Assembly (NCBI GenBank): GCA_964369965.1
Contig: CAYJGF010000002.1
Coordinates: 62,001-126,000 of the forward strand
Direction of reading: 5' to 3'
From: CAYJBH01 sp964369965
Lineage (GTDB): Bacteria; Bacillota; Clostridia; Oscillospirales; Ruminococcaceae
Length of the DNA: 64,000 bases
The notes under the pieces are model-generated. The model was not told the DNA's origin, made no database searches, and saw nothing but the letters and a program-made list of their open reading frames with translations. Numbering within the stretch: the stretch's first letter is position 1; every line of letters starts with the position of its first letter. The position numbers were made by a program, and so were the translations under genes. Below are positions 8,036 through 17,574 of this stretch, in pieces.

Positions 8036-11000
8036 CTATATATGTATTCCCGGTGACTTCATTATCCCTTGCGGCCAAAATTGATACTCATATGAGAAGT
8101 CCGCCCCTTTGCATCGCCAGGAATCAGGTCCCCACCACCTTGTTGCGTGGTTGTTATAATGCAGCTGACCAAAGGTATTTATCCGATTGCCATAAAAGGT
8201 CACATCGAGCCGATGTTGCCCCGTCTCAATCGGTGGCAGGTTGTGTCGATATGGCGAAAATACAATATTCCCGAGCGCCTTATCATCGAGTGTGAGGGAG
8301 AGCATTTGACCGCGATAGGCGTTAATTTCGACAAAACTGCCCCTCTCGACCTTTGAATTGAAAGGGAGGTGATAGGTAATGTTGCCACCGTAAAAGGGGA
8401 GCCCCTGCCGAGTGATGTCACCGAAAGAAAGTGCCCTTATCGGTCGTGTCAAAAGATGTGTACAGCCACTTACCTTTACACCGAAATCACCCAGTAAATA
8501 ACAGGCTTCGAGGTTCGTTTTCCTGCCAAATGGGAGTGAAATATCGATGTAGTTCTCCCCCTTTTTGACAGCCGATAGCGCAACTTTTTTTATGGCTTTG
8601 TCGACATAATACCCCACGATTTCCGATTTTATCGGCAGACCGTTAAACATGATTTTTACGTTTTCGGCGTCCTCCAACGCAAGTTCCACATTCGTCAAAT
8701 CCACTTCCGATACAACGGTATACCTAATGTGCAATGTGTGCGGTGTGAGGGTATCCTTTTCCACCCATGGTTGAGCGACGGTGTGGTTGCGTGGGCTGTA
8801 GCCGAGCTCGGCACGCACCGTGTCGTCTATGCGCAAAACCTCCTCGGTTGGGCGGTACTCCCCGTCATTAAGGGCATACTGTGCCATGTCCAATAACAGC
8901 ACATTTTGCTCCGACAACGAGACCTTTACCGGATCGAGATATCGTAACGCGGTTTCAGTCGGTGCACTTGGCAGTTCACAAAAGGTCTCAAAAAGACGCA
9001 CATACTGCGGAGGATTTAGCTTTAAAAGCAGGCTGTCATGTGCGTACATGATTTTTGAAAAAACGGTTTTGCTGTCAGCAAACTCGTTTTTCAGCGTGTA
9101 AATTTCACCGCTGAGCGTATCATACAACTCGACACTGTACTCCCCGTCGAGTGAAAAGGTGTATTGTTCACCCTTGATGCTGTCGATATTTTCCGGCGTG
9201 CCTGCGTTTGCTATGAACAGCCAGTCGTTTTGTTTTTCACGGCGCATATTATAGATAAAACAATCACTGCGAACGCCGGCGCTATCCCGAATTTCCAGCA
9301 CCCGATTTTCCTCTAAAGCGTGAAGTATTGCGGTGCGCTCGAACATCACACGTTCACAATCACCGAAAAGGTCGCTGAATTCGTCCGACGGTGCGGCATC
9401 GACCATGAACGGTGGCTCACCGACAATCACAATCCTGCCACCCTGCTCCGCAAACCATTCTAACCGTTGCAATGTGCTACTGCGTAACGTTTTACAGCCG
9501 GCGACGACCACACAGCTATACCGCGCACTCCCGACAGGGAAAAACTCGCCGGTAATCTCGCCTTTAATGCAATTTTCCGGCAAAAGCGATTCACATATAA
9601 AGTCAAAGTCCAACGTTCCTTTTAAAAGCCAGTCGGTTAAATTGTTGAAGCACTCGTCCAACCCGTCGCGGATATCGGCGGTTTGACGCTCGTTGCCCCA
9701 GTATAGCCAGTAGCTCTCCACTGGGTGGATAACCCCAATCTTTACTATCGGCTCGCCGCGTGTCATGACACTCGCGATGCGAGCATAGTGATCCTCTATA
9801 TAACTGTATTTTTCATGCCAAGGGGATTGATAGTTGAAACTGGAGGGGTAGTCGCGCTTTGCCTCACCTGCCATCGAGACCCAAGATAGGTGGGGGACAC
9901 GCACGCTCACGCCCAGCGCCGCCTGCCAGTCCCCTTGAAGCTTGTGACCGCGAAAGTCAAAGTCCCAGTTGGTCACGCCGTACAGCTCCGACAGCACTCC
10001 TTCGCGCCCGTACTGGTGGGCAATGGACTGCGCCTGTTTTGCGGTGGTGAACTCACGATAGTCGCACAGCATATCAATACCGGGGAGCTGAAAATACCGC
10101 AGTGAGCGCATAGCCTCACCGAGCGCCGCAGTCTGTGATTTGAGTGTCGGCTCCTCCATCATATGACCGGTCAGCATTAGATTGTTTGTCTCACACCATG
10201 CACTGCATTGTTTTGCAAAAGCATCACAAAATCGCTGTGCTATGTGATCATGGTATCGGTAGCGTGTCAACGATACTGCACCGTCTGAAAGCTCAAACAG
10301 CAATTCCGGCAGATGTTCAATCAGCGAGGAGGAATATTTTTCGCGGAATGTAGTCTCGATATCATCTGTCCACGGGAGGATTATCTCGATAGGTCGCTCG
10401 GTCGGGGAGCCAAGGCGGTTTTTATGTGCAAATTGTGGCTCGTCGGTGAAGATTGCCGGTATAACGCTGCCGAAATCACGCGCAAGATGCCGTTTGTATC
10501 TCTCATGTGTAACCTCGATAAATCGCGCAATTGCCTCGGGGTTGAGCGTGTCGACGTATGTCTCGTTATTGAACCAAGGGGAGGGGGCGGCGCTCTCGAC
10601 ATAGGCGTAGAGCTTTATTTTTTTTGTATTTTCAGATGGGTCAATCTGATCATATTCCGATAAAAACCCCTTCTCATCCAACTCCACTTCAAAACAGGTC
10701 AAAAGCCGCCCGTTTTGGGTGCGCTTTGACACACCGGAGCTATTGAATTGTTCGCACGCCTTAAAATCGTCATAGTAAGCACGATCGGTCAACAGCAGTT
10801 GGGTGAGGCGATATTTAGGGTTTTGTGTCACAAAGCCACCTGCTGCGCCGGACGGCCAGCGATCCTCGTCATACAGCCAGGCGAGCATGTCCTGTTCTTT
10901 CGCCTTTTCGGTGCAAATTTCGACCAATTGCATAAATTCGTTACCGAGATATTCGGTGTCCATACCGGTTCGCACATGCATATGAAAGCCACCAAAGCCC

Positions 11001-11146
11001 ATTTTTTTAAAGATTTCTATCTGGCGCATCAGCTCGCTCGGTTCCGGTGCGCAGTTCCATGCCCAAAAGGGTGTAGCTCGATACTCCGACGTCGGATATT
11101 TGAACATATTCGCGGTATACTCTTTTTCTTTTTGATAATACAACAT
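8036..11146 (-). CDS. Large glycoside hydrolase, GH106 (alpha-L-rhamnosidase)-like
   Basis: 1036 residues. The N-terminal block (FWAWNCAPEP, then FKKMGFGGFHMHVR) and DEDRWPSGAAGG are typical of the large GH106-type proteins of gut Firmicutes and Bacteroidetes, which release alpha-L-rhamnose or related sugars; a galactose-binding-like beta-domain follows at the C-terminus. There is no signal peptide, so it probably works on imported oligosaccharides in the cytoplasm. The ATG at 11146 is preferred over 11164 because a GAGG site sits 5-6 bp ahead of it. It overlaps the tail region of the upstream membrane-protein gene and is the last gene of a seven-gene minus-strand run. Exact substrate unknown; the rhamnosidase label is by family resemblance. 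Confidence 0.75.
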   Translation of the reverse strand: MLYYQKEKEYTANMFKYPTSEYRATPFWAWNCAPEPSELMRQIEIFKKMGFGGFHMHVRTGMDTEYLGNEFMQLVEICTEKAKEQDMLAWLYDEDRWPSGAAGGFVTQNPKYRLTQLLLTDRAYYDDFKACEQFNSSGVSKRTQNGRLLTCFEVELDEKGFLSEYDQIDPSENTKKIKLYAYVESAAPSPWFNNETYVDTLNPEAIARFIEVTHERYKRHLARDFGSVIPAIFTDEPQFAHKNRLGSPTERPIEIILPWTDDIETTFREKYSSSLIEHLPELLFELSDGAVSLTRYRYHDHIAQRFCDAFAKQCSAWCETNNLMLTGHMMEEPTLKSQTAALGEAMRSLRYFQLPGIDMLCDYREFTTAKQAQSIAHQYGREGVLSELYGVTNWDFDFRGHKLQGDWQAALGVSVRVPHLSWVSMAGEAKRDYPSSFNYQSPWHEKYSYIEDHYARIASVMTRGEPIVKIGVIHPVESYWLYWGNERQTADIRDGLDECFNNLTDWLLKGTLDFDFICESLLPENCIKGEITGEFFPVGSARYSCVVVAGCKTLRSSTLQRLEWFAEQGGRIVIVGEPPFMVDAAPSDEFSDLFGDCERVMFERTAILHALEENRVLEIRDSAGVRSDCFIYNMRREKQNDWLFIANAGTPENIDSIKGEQYTFSLDGEYSVELYDTLSGEIYTLKNEFADSKTVFSKIMYAHDSLLLKLNPPQYVRLFETFCELPSAPTETALRYLDPVKVSLSEQNVLLLDMAQYALNDGEYRPTEEVLRIDDTVRAELGYSPRNHTVAQPWVEKDTLTPHTLHIRYTVVSEVDLTNVELALEDAENVKIMFNGLPIKSEIVGYYVDKAIKKVALSAVKKGENYIDISLPFGRKTNLEACYLLGDFGVKVSGCTHLLTRPIRALSFGDITRQGLPFYGGNITYHLPFNSKVERGSFVEINAYRGQMLSLTLDDKALGNIVFSPYRHNLPPIETGQHRLDVTFYGNRINTFGQLHYNNHATRWWGPDSWRCKGADFSYEYQFWPQGIMKSPGIHI

Positions 11147-11156
11147 ACTAACCTCA

Positions 11157-13193
11157 CTATACAATTAATTCGTAGACTGTCACACTGTTGTTGCCAAAAA
11201 TCTGCCGATAAATTGCGCCGGTATTCGGGTGAACTATTTCATCAACACTGCCGGAAAATATCACGATATATCCGATGTTTTTTGATATCTGGAAGTTGTA
11301 TTTTTCCTCCAAAGTCCAATCGGTTGAAAACATATAGCCAAGCTCGTCTATCCTCACATCACTCTCACTAAACCCAAGGTTGCGCTCGGCATACAAAAAA
11401 CCCTCAAAATAACACTTTTTTTCGGAAAAAGCCGATATGTTATGATATACCGCATCGTTGTCGCCCGGCTCGGCAACCCTTGTGGATAAAATCAGCCTAT
11501 CGTCGACGATATAATCCTTTAAAAATTCGAACGCGTCATGTTCTTCATTGACAGTGGTGCTATAATTTTCCTCGACGTTCAAAAAATAATTCTTCGCGGC
11601 GGTTATGCTGAAATCGGATAGATTAGGTATGACACCGCTGTAAAAACTGTTCAGTGAAAAAAGTGAAAGGATTATCAGTGATATGTATTTTGTTTTTGGG
11701 GTTTTAAGCTCGTTGAACTTCACCGCCAAAATGTAGAACACAAACGGCAAGGCACAGTATAAAAAATATAATTGGCTTGTCCCCTCGATAAAAAAGGTGT
11801 AGTAGGCGGCGATGCCGACATAGCTGATAAGGCAGGAGATTTTATACGCCGGCGTTAAATCCTTTTTGCCTGCAAAATACATGATCATGTCAACAATCGA
11901 CATCAAAAGCGGTATTGTAGCTATGGTTATGGTCATGAACAGTGAGGGCAACAGCAGGAGAAGCCTTGCAAAAAGCCCCTCGCCGATAATGGAGGTAAAG
12001 GATGAAAAATACCCCGTCCTGTTCACGGTGAGCAGAAATTTGTCAAAAAAATCGGCATTGAAATATCCCGAGCTACCACTGGAAAGCAGGGTGGTAAAGA
12101 GCGCAATAAACGTTATCGTCATAAATGCAACCAATAATCCCAATGCAGGGTTTGCACTGCGGTTTTTGATGACATCAATTAAATAGTATGCGATAAAAGC
12201 GGTGGCAAAAACAATCGCAAAAGGTCCTTTGACACCGCAAAGAAGGAAAAACAAAACGAGCGACAAAGCGATGTGCGCAACAACATGTCTATCGAGCCTT
12301 GCGTTTTTTTGCATAACAGGCATGACGGTGAAGAAAAGCGCCACCGATATTATGACCGCGAGACCACTCGCGTTGGCGTTGCTCGCCCATTGATAGGTGA
12401 AGTCGGAAAAACTGTAGGACACAGAAAATCCCGACAGCATAAAAAGTGATAAGACAAGGGCAAAGGTGCGATTTTTCACAACGACGTTTGCAAGGGGGTA
12501 CACGCTAAGGCAGAGCAAAAACGGTATATACATTATCTGGTACTGGGTGAGGAAAATCCAGCCGTCGCCGCCAAAGATAAATTTTGCAATTGCAAGAAAA
12601 AGGGTGTTGAAAAAATGGTAGGTGAAACGCACACCGGTCACGCGAATGTCGTCAAAAGGGTGGTTGGAGGCAAGTTGATTGATGTTGCCTATCTGCCATG
12701 TATAGTCGGCATAGTTAACGTCGCGAATATCCGGCATGAAAAAATTCATGGTGAGGGCACAGATATAAACACCAATTATAACGAGCAAAATTAGGTGAAG
12801 ATTATTTGATAAAAAGGAGGATAATTTGAAAATACTCGGTGCCTGACGGCGGTATTTTATTATTAACATCACGAGCGAAAGTGCGCTCAAGACAGGGTTT
12901 ATATAGGTTAAAAGAGATGACAGACCCAAAAAATACAGCAAAAAGAACTCGAAAAACAGAATGAAAATACCGAGCAAAAAGGTGAGGACGGCAAAAATCC
13001 CTTTCGGGATTTCAAGCCTGATCTTTAGCACCTGCTTTATAAAAATGAGTGGCAACAACCCCGGTAGTACAACCCAAAATAAAAGATAGCACAAGAAATA
13101 CAGTCCGTCATAGCGAGACAACACCACCGAGATGGGCAAAAAAATCAAGACACACAACAGTGTTGTGAAGATGTATTTAATGCTGCATTTCAT
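11157..13193 (-). CDS. Polytopic membrane protein, GT-C glycosyltransferase-like
   Basis: 678 residues with roughly 12-14 hydrophobic segments over the first 530 residues, then a soluble domain of about 150 residues. The loop after the fourth segment (MPDIRDVNYADY, then VTGVRFTYHFF) has the acidic residues and spacing seen in GT-C enzymes, which transfer sugars from polyprenyl-phosphate donors on the outer membrane face. No named family could be fixed. Its ATG directly follows the stop of the cyclase gene (TAGATG), so translation is likely coupled. Neighbouring a GH106-like hydrolase, it may build or modify a surface glycan. Alternative: a membrane protein of unknown role with no transferase activity. 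Confidence 0.7.
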   Translation of the reverse strand: MKCSIKYIFTTLLCVLIFLPISVVLSRYDGLYFLCYLLFWVVLPGLLPLIFIKQVLKIRLEIPKGIFAVLTFLLGIFILFFEFFLLYFLGLSSLLTYINPVLSALSLVMLIIKYRRQAPSIFKLSSFLSNNLHLILLVIIGVYICALTMNFFMPDIRDVNYADYTWQIGNINQLASNHPFDDIRVTGVRFTYHFFNTLFLAIAKFIFGGDGWIFLTQYQIMYIPFLLCLSVYPLANVVVKNRTFALVLSLFMLSGFSVSYSFSDFTYQWASNANASGLAVIISVALFFTVMPVMQKNARLDRHVVAHIALSLVLFFLLCGVKGPFAIVFATAFIAYYLIDVIKNRSANPALGLLVAFMTITFIALFTTLLSSGSSGYFNADFFDKFLLTVNRTGYFSSFTSIIGEGLFARLLLLLPSLFMTITIATIPLLMSIVDMIMYFAGKKDLTPAYKISCLISYVGIAAYYTFFIEGTSQLYFLYCALPFVFYILAVKFNELKTPKTKYISLIILSLFSLNSFYSGVIPNLSDFSITAAKNYFLNVEENYSTTVNEEHDAFEFLKDYIVDDRLILSTRVAEPGDNDAVYHNISAFSEKKCYFEGFLYAERNLGFSESDVRIDELGYMFSTDWTLEEKYNFQISKNIGYIVIFSGSVDEIVHPNTGAIYRQIFGNNSVTVYELIV

Positions 13194-14993
13194 CTAATCA
13201 ATCAACCTCACCGCTTCATACACTTCAAAATCCTCGCTCAACCCCTTTATCGCAAAATCGTTGCCGAGATAGATAAATTCAACCCTGCCTTTCAAACTGT
13301 TGGCAAGTGTTTTGTTGACATACACCTTGCCGGAGCCGGCGAGACCCTCCAAACGGGAGGCGGTGTTGACCGTGTCACCGATGACGGTGTAGTCCATGCG
13401 TGAGGACGAGCCAATGTTGCCGACTACGGCGGTGCCGCTGCAAACCCCGATGCCACAGCCGAGGCTGTGACCATACTCCTCCTCCAACTCTTTGGAAAGT
13501 GAGGCGATTTCCCTCGTTATCTGGAGTGCGGTTTTAACGGCGTTGTATTGATGCTCCCTTTGAGCGAGAGGGGCGCCCCAAAATGCCATGGTGCAGTCCC
13601 CAATGTATTTGTCGAGTGTGCCACGATTATGTAGCACCGCATCGCTCGACACGCTCAATATTCGGTTGAGTATCTCCACAACCTTGGGCGCAGGCAGTGC
13701 CGACGACAGCGTGGTGAACCCCCTTATATCCGCGAACAACACCGATATCTGTGCGGTGCGACCGCCGAGGGCAAGTTTTCTCGGGTTGTCCTTTAACAGC
13801 TCCGACACAATCTCCGGCGCGACATAGCGACGAAAGGTAAAGGAGACGCGCTGACGCTCCGACAGTTCACGAAAATAGTTGAGAATAACAGCGAGAAAAT
13901 AGGGGACGGTGAGGGCGAGGATACCATAGAGTATGTGTATGATATAGTCAAGTCGGAACATCAACTCACAGGCAAGCAACCACAGGACTATGCCGACCAG
14001 CCAAAAGACGGTGGCACGGAAAAATTTTTGCCGATACATGAGGAAAAAGCATACAAACGCGAACAGAAATACAAAGGTGTTTTGTGCCGCTATCGGCTCT
14101 GTCTTGGTGTCGTTTGCCAGCAGTGCGCCGATAGCATTCGCCTGATATTCCACCCCGTACATCGTCTTTGCAGGAGCTATAGGGGTTTGGTATTCGTCCT
14201 GCAGACCGGTTGCGTATGGACCTATCAACACGATTTTATCGTCAAAAAATTGTGTTGGCACCAATCCGTTTACAAGGTCGCTGACCGACACGCCGTCACT
14301 GTATGCTCCCGGTAACGACTGTTGCACCACATACCAACGTCCGCGCGAGTCGGTCGGTGGTTTTTCCGGTAAGGGTGTGCCTGTTATCTCGGAGTATTCC
14401 TCCGCAATGACGCGATAAAATGCAGGCACAATCGTGCCGTCTGGCAGTTTCAACTCCCATATTGCGTGGCGCAAAACGCCGTCACTGTCAAGCATTGCGT
14501 TGACATGACCCTGTTTCACCGACGTTTTCAACTCGTCATAGGACTGCGCATAGTCCAAAACGGCATAGTCGTCGATATAAAAACTGCCGTCCTCGTTCGT
14601 GATAAGGGTACTGCCAAAAACGGCGAAAGTCCCGACCACCACATTGCCCTCTTTGCCTAATGTCTCGGCGAACAAGGTGTCCACTTCGGGGGTTGTGGTC
14701 GCATCAAAAACCACGTCTATGCCGATAATCGCAGGTTTAGACTCGCTGTTTGAGTTAAGATATGCGACCGCCTCGGCGATGATCTCACGACTCCACGGCC
14801 ACTGCCCAAACTCTTCCAGCGCCCGATCATCAATTCCGATGATAACAATGTCCTCATTCGGGGTAACTTCACGTTGATAGATCGCGTCGTTGATTGCGTT
14901 TGAAAAGTCGAGCAGGAGATTATAGGAGCATAAAAACCAGATAATTGCCGCCCCGACCGCGCTTATGACAATCCTGCCGAGTATATTTTTCAT
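13194..14993 (-). CDS. CHASE2 sensor - class III adenylate/guanylate cyclase
   Basis: 599 residues: an N-terminal membrane helix, an extracytoplasmic CHASE2 sensor (about 35-310), a cluster of three hydrophobic segments (about 315-385), and a C-terminal class III nucleotide cyclase domain (about 415-590). The two metal-binding aspartates are visible in LFADIRGFT and in DKYIGDCTM; IGDTVNTASRLEG supplies the transition-state Asn and Arg. It should make cAMP (possibly cGMP) on sensing an external signal. The FecR-like gene ends 40 bp upstream, a pairing often seen with CHASE2 cyclases. An AAGGA site precedes the ATG. Nucleotide specificity was not decided. Confidence 0.9.
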   Translation of the reverse strand: MKNILGRIVISAVGAAIIWFLCSYNLLLDFSNAINDAIYQREVTPNEDIVIIGIDDRALEEFGQWPWSREIIAEAVAYLNSNSESKPAIIGIDVVFDATTTPEVDTLFAETLGKEGNVVVGTFAVFGSTLITNEDGSFYIDDYAVLDYAQSYDELKTSVKQGHVNAMLDSDGVLRHAIWELKLPDGTIVPAFYRVIAEEYSEITGTPLPEKPPTDSRGRWYVVQQSLPGAYSDGVSVSDLVNGLVPTQFFDDKIVLIGPYATGLQDEYQTPIAPAKTMYGVEYQANAIGALLANDTKTEPIAAQNTFVFLFAFVCFFLMYRQKFFRATVFWLVGIVLWLLACELMFRLDYIIHILYGILALTVPYFLAVILNYFRELSERQRVSFTFRRYVAPEIVSELLKDNPRKLALGGRTAQISVLFADIRGFTTLSSALPAPKVVEILNRILSVSSDAVLHNRGTLDKYIGDCTMAFWGAPLAQREHQYNAVKTALQITREIASLSKELEEEYGHSLGCGIGVCSGTAVVGNIGSSSRMDYTVIGDTVNTASRLEGLAGSGKVYVNKTLANSLKGRVEFIYLGNDFAIKGLSEDFEVYEAVRLID

Positions 14994-15033
14994 CTACTGT
15001 TTTCCTTTGGTGAAGGATTTTTTCAAATGAGGC

Positions 15034-16107
15034 TCAATCGTCGCCATCATCAAGATCATCATCGTCATCGTCGTCATCATCGTCATCGTCATCATCTACG
15101 GGTGCCGGAGCCGGGGCCGGTGCAGGAGCCGGTGCAGGAGCCGGAGCCGGAGCCGGTGCAGGAGCAGGAGCCGGAGTCGGTGTCGGTGTCGGTTCAGGAC
15201 TCGGAGTCGGTGAAGTTTGTGTTTGTGTTGCTGTCGAGGTCGAGGTCGAGGTATTATTAACCTGCTCTACAGCACCTGCGTTGCCGGATTGACCCGTGGC
15301 ACCCTCCTCAATTTCCTCGTCAACATTTTCATCGAGCTCGTCAATGTCATTTATCTCGTCCGTCTCGTCCTCGATGTCGTCATTATCTTCTTCTTCAATA
15401 ATTTCCTCTTCACGTTCGCTCAAAGGACTTAGATGTCCCGGCTCGGCAACGTCCTCTATGAAGTCCGGCAGGTCGTCAACGTAGAGCGGTTGAACCTCAA
15501 CATTTGCGCCTGCGTTCTGTGGGATTTCGGTGATGGTGACCGCCTCACCGGCTTTGAGCGTTAGCTCACGAATGTCGCCGGCGATGGAATTGGCAATCAT
15601 TATCTCAACAGAGCCCTCCAACAGGGCATAGGTTGTCGCATTGTCGGTCACTGTTATGTATCCACTGGTGCCGCGTATGCTGGAGACCATGGTCGAGGTC
15701 TCTATCTGCAACGTTTCCTCCTCGGCGAGGGGGGCGGTGACGTTGAAAAACAGGTTGCCCTCGTTCAATACAAGCTCTAATTGGTTGTTGTCCTTTTTAA
15801 AAACACAGCTGGAAAGCTCGTCCAGTTTGACCGATTTCGTATCGTCTAAACTGATATAGGCAAAGCTGGAATCCATCGTTTCAAGCCGGTTGCCGCTTGA
15901 AAGGCGCATCCCCTCCAATACCTCCAACACGGCATCTTCATTATCGGTCAAGACGACATCGCCGTCCACCTCGGTAAGGCGCATGACGGCGGCGGTGGTT
16001 GATGGCGCAGTGACAAAAAGCACCACCGCAACAATGATAGCGACGAGAATTGCAGCTGAAATAATTATGTTGCGTCGGTTGACAAACTTGGGAAAATCAA
16101 AAAACAT
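15034..16107 (-). CDS. FecR-domain membrane-anchored protein with Pro-Ala and poly-Asp tail
   Basis: 357 residues: a short cytoplasmic N-terminus, one membrane helix (about 14-36), then an external FecR-like domain (about 50-170; SIRGTSGYITV is its characteristic core), an acidic linker and a low-complexity tail of Thr-Pro, repeated Pro-Ala and finally about 14 consecutive Asp with a few more acidic residues. FecR-domain proteins of this kind commonly accompany CHASE2 cyclases and are thought to bind or present signals at the surface. The Pro-Ala stretch looks like a wall-spanning rod; the poly-Asp end may bind cations. AGAGG sits 7 bp before the ATG. The repetitive tail (15034-15240) is prone to length change and assembly error. 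Confidence 0.85.
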   Translation of the reverse strand: MFFDFPKFVNRRNIIISAAILVAIIVAVVLFVTAPSTTAAVMRLTEVDGDVVLTDNEDAVLEVLEGMRLSSGNRLETMDSSFAYISLDDTKSVKLDELSSCVFKKDNNQLELVLNEGNLFFNVTAPLAEEETLQIETSTMVSSIRGTSGYITVTDNATTYALLEGSVEIMIANSIAGDIRELTLKAGEAVTITEIPQNAGANVEVQPLYVDDLPDFIEDVAEPGHLSPLSEREEEIIEEEDNDDIEDETDEINDIDELDENVDEEIEEGATGQSGNAGAVEQVNNTSTSTSTATQTQTSPTPSPEPTPTPTPAPAPAPAPAPAPAPAPAPAPAPAPVDDDDDDDDDDDDDDLDDGDD

Positions 16108-16143
16108 CGAAATACCTCTTATAATGTAAAAATTTGTAATACG

Positions 16144-17574
16144 CTATAGTATGCCATCCCATGCTCGGCTGTTAATAAAAAGTTCTAAAAGGTCGCTGTC
16201 CAACTTGCCCTCGCCTGCCATACTGCGCAGTATAGAGAGTGCACGATCCAGTTCAATATGGGGTTTATAGGGTCGATCCTTTGCGGCAAGCCCGTCGAAA
16301 ATGTCGATAATTGTTAGAATTCGTGTCTCGGTGCAAAGCTCGTCCCCTTTAAGCCCTTTGGGGTAGCCGGAGCCGTCCAGCAATTCATGGTGCTCGCTCG
16401 CCCATTTTTTGACCATGCCGTATCCCGAGCCGAAGCTGACCTGACCGAGAATATTTTCGGTCATGACCACATGGCTTTGCATGATACTGCGCTCCTCGGC
16501 GGTCAGTGTCCCTGTGAGTATACAAAGTGCGGTAAGCTCATATTTACAGAGCCAGCGGTTTTCATTGCCATGGCGGTCGATGTATGTATAGTTTGCAATC
16601 TCCTTTATTTCAGCTAAAAGCTCGTCCGACATCCTGCCGACCGTGTTTGCTCGCGTGATTATGTCGCGCGCTTTTTCCAGTCGCTCGGAGATCGGCTGAA
16701 AGGGGGTGCCGTTTTTTGCCTCATCCAATCGGGCGATAAGCTCGATTATCTCTAAACGGGTGAAAACCTTTTCCATCGCATCCCCAAGGCGGCTGGATTT
16801 GTTCATGACCTCGATGGGGACGGTCAACTTGCCGACATCGTGAAGCCAGACGCTCATAATAAATTGTCGCTTGTTATCTTCGGAAAAGGCGAGAGACGGC
16901 TCGTGCTCGTCCAACCAGTTTAAAAACCGCTCGGCGTATTTGGTCATGTTGATGGTGTGATGGACGTTGTAGGGGGTGCGCTCGTATATTGCGGTGGAAA
17001 GTGCGCGCACCAACGAGTTTAAAAGACCTTTGATCTCCTGCGCCTGCTCCATCTTGACAAGACCGGTCGCGGCGAGGGAGGAAAGTGCCGAAATATATAT
17101 TTCATGCTCGGTGGAAAAAGGGATGATATTACCGTTTTTATCCTTTGCATTGATAAGTTGAACGACGCCTATCTCGTGATTGTCCTTGTCTATCATCGGC
17201 ACGACCAACATGGATACCGTATTATATCCGGTCATGGCATCATATTTTTTGGGACCCTCATGTCCCTTGTAGTCGTCCGCTTGAACGTTCGGCACATTTA
17301 TCATGCTCTTTTGAAGCAACGCCCTCGCGCAGATGTTGCGCGCGTCTATCTCAACCGGCGGCAGATTTTCAGCGCTCTGCCGACCGCCCATGCTGTGGGT
17401 GATCATGGTTTTAAAATAGAGTTTATTATCCTGTTTTATGTATAGGGTGCCGGCGTCGCAACCGGCAATGTCCATTGCGGAGGTCAATATAAGCTCCAAT
17501 AAGGTCTCGTCATCCTTTTCCGAGCTGAGCGCGAGGCTAACGCTCAGTATTTTTTGGGAAATTAAGTCTATCAA
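16144..17574 (-). CDS. GAF-HD-GYP phosphodiesterase
   Basis: 476 residues. A GAF sensor domain (about 10-170) is followed by an HD-GYP phosphohydrolase domain: SVWLHDVGKL gives the HD pair and SEHHELLDGSGYPKG the HHExxDGxGYP signature. Such enzymes hydrolyse cyclic di-GMP or related cyclic dinucleotides; a few act on cGAMP. An insertion of about 90 residues separates the HD motif from the GYP part. It starts with TTG at 17574, overlapping the stop of the upstream MBL gene by 4 bp, with GAGGAG 8 bp ahead. With a cyclase in the same operon it points to a second-messenger module. Which nucleotide it cuts cannot be told from sequence. Confidence 0.88.
   Translation of the reverse strand: MIDLISQKILSVSLALSSEKDDETLLELILTSAMDIAGCDAGTLYIKQDNKLYFKTMITHSMGGRQSAENLPPVEIDARNICARALLQKSMINVPNVQADDYKGHEGPKKYDAMTGYNTVSMLVVPMIDKDNHEIGVVQLINAKDKNGNIIPFSTEHEIYISALSSLAATGLVKMEQAQEIKGLLNSLVRALSTAIYERTPYNVHHTINMTKYAERFLNWLDEHEPSLAFSEDNKRQFIMSVWLHDVGKLTVPIEVMNKSSRLGDAMEKVFTRLEIIELIARLDEAKNGTPFQPISERLEKARDIITRANTVGRMSDELLAEIKEIANYTYIDRHGNENRWLCKYELTALCILTGTLTAEERSIMQSHVVMTENILGQVSFGSGYGMVKKWASEHHELLDGSGYPKGLKGDELCTETRILTIIDIFDGLAAKDRPYKPHIELDRALSILRSMAGEGKLDSDLLELFINSRAWDGIL

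Noticed and set aside
15027..15260. His/Arg-rich open frame opposite the poly-Asp tail
   Set aside because: Low-complexity shadow of the GAT/GAC and Pro-Ala repeats.
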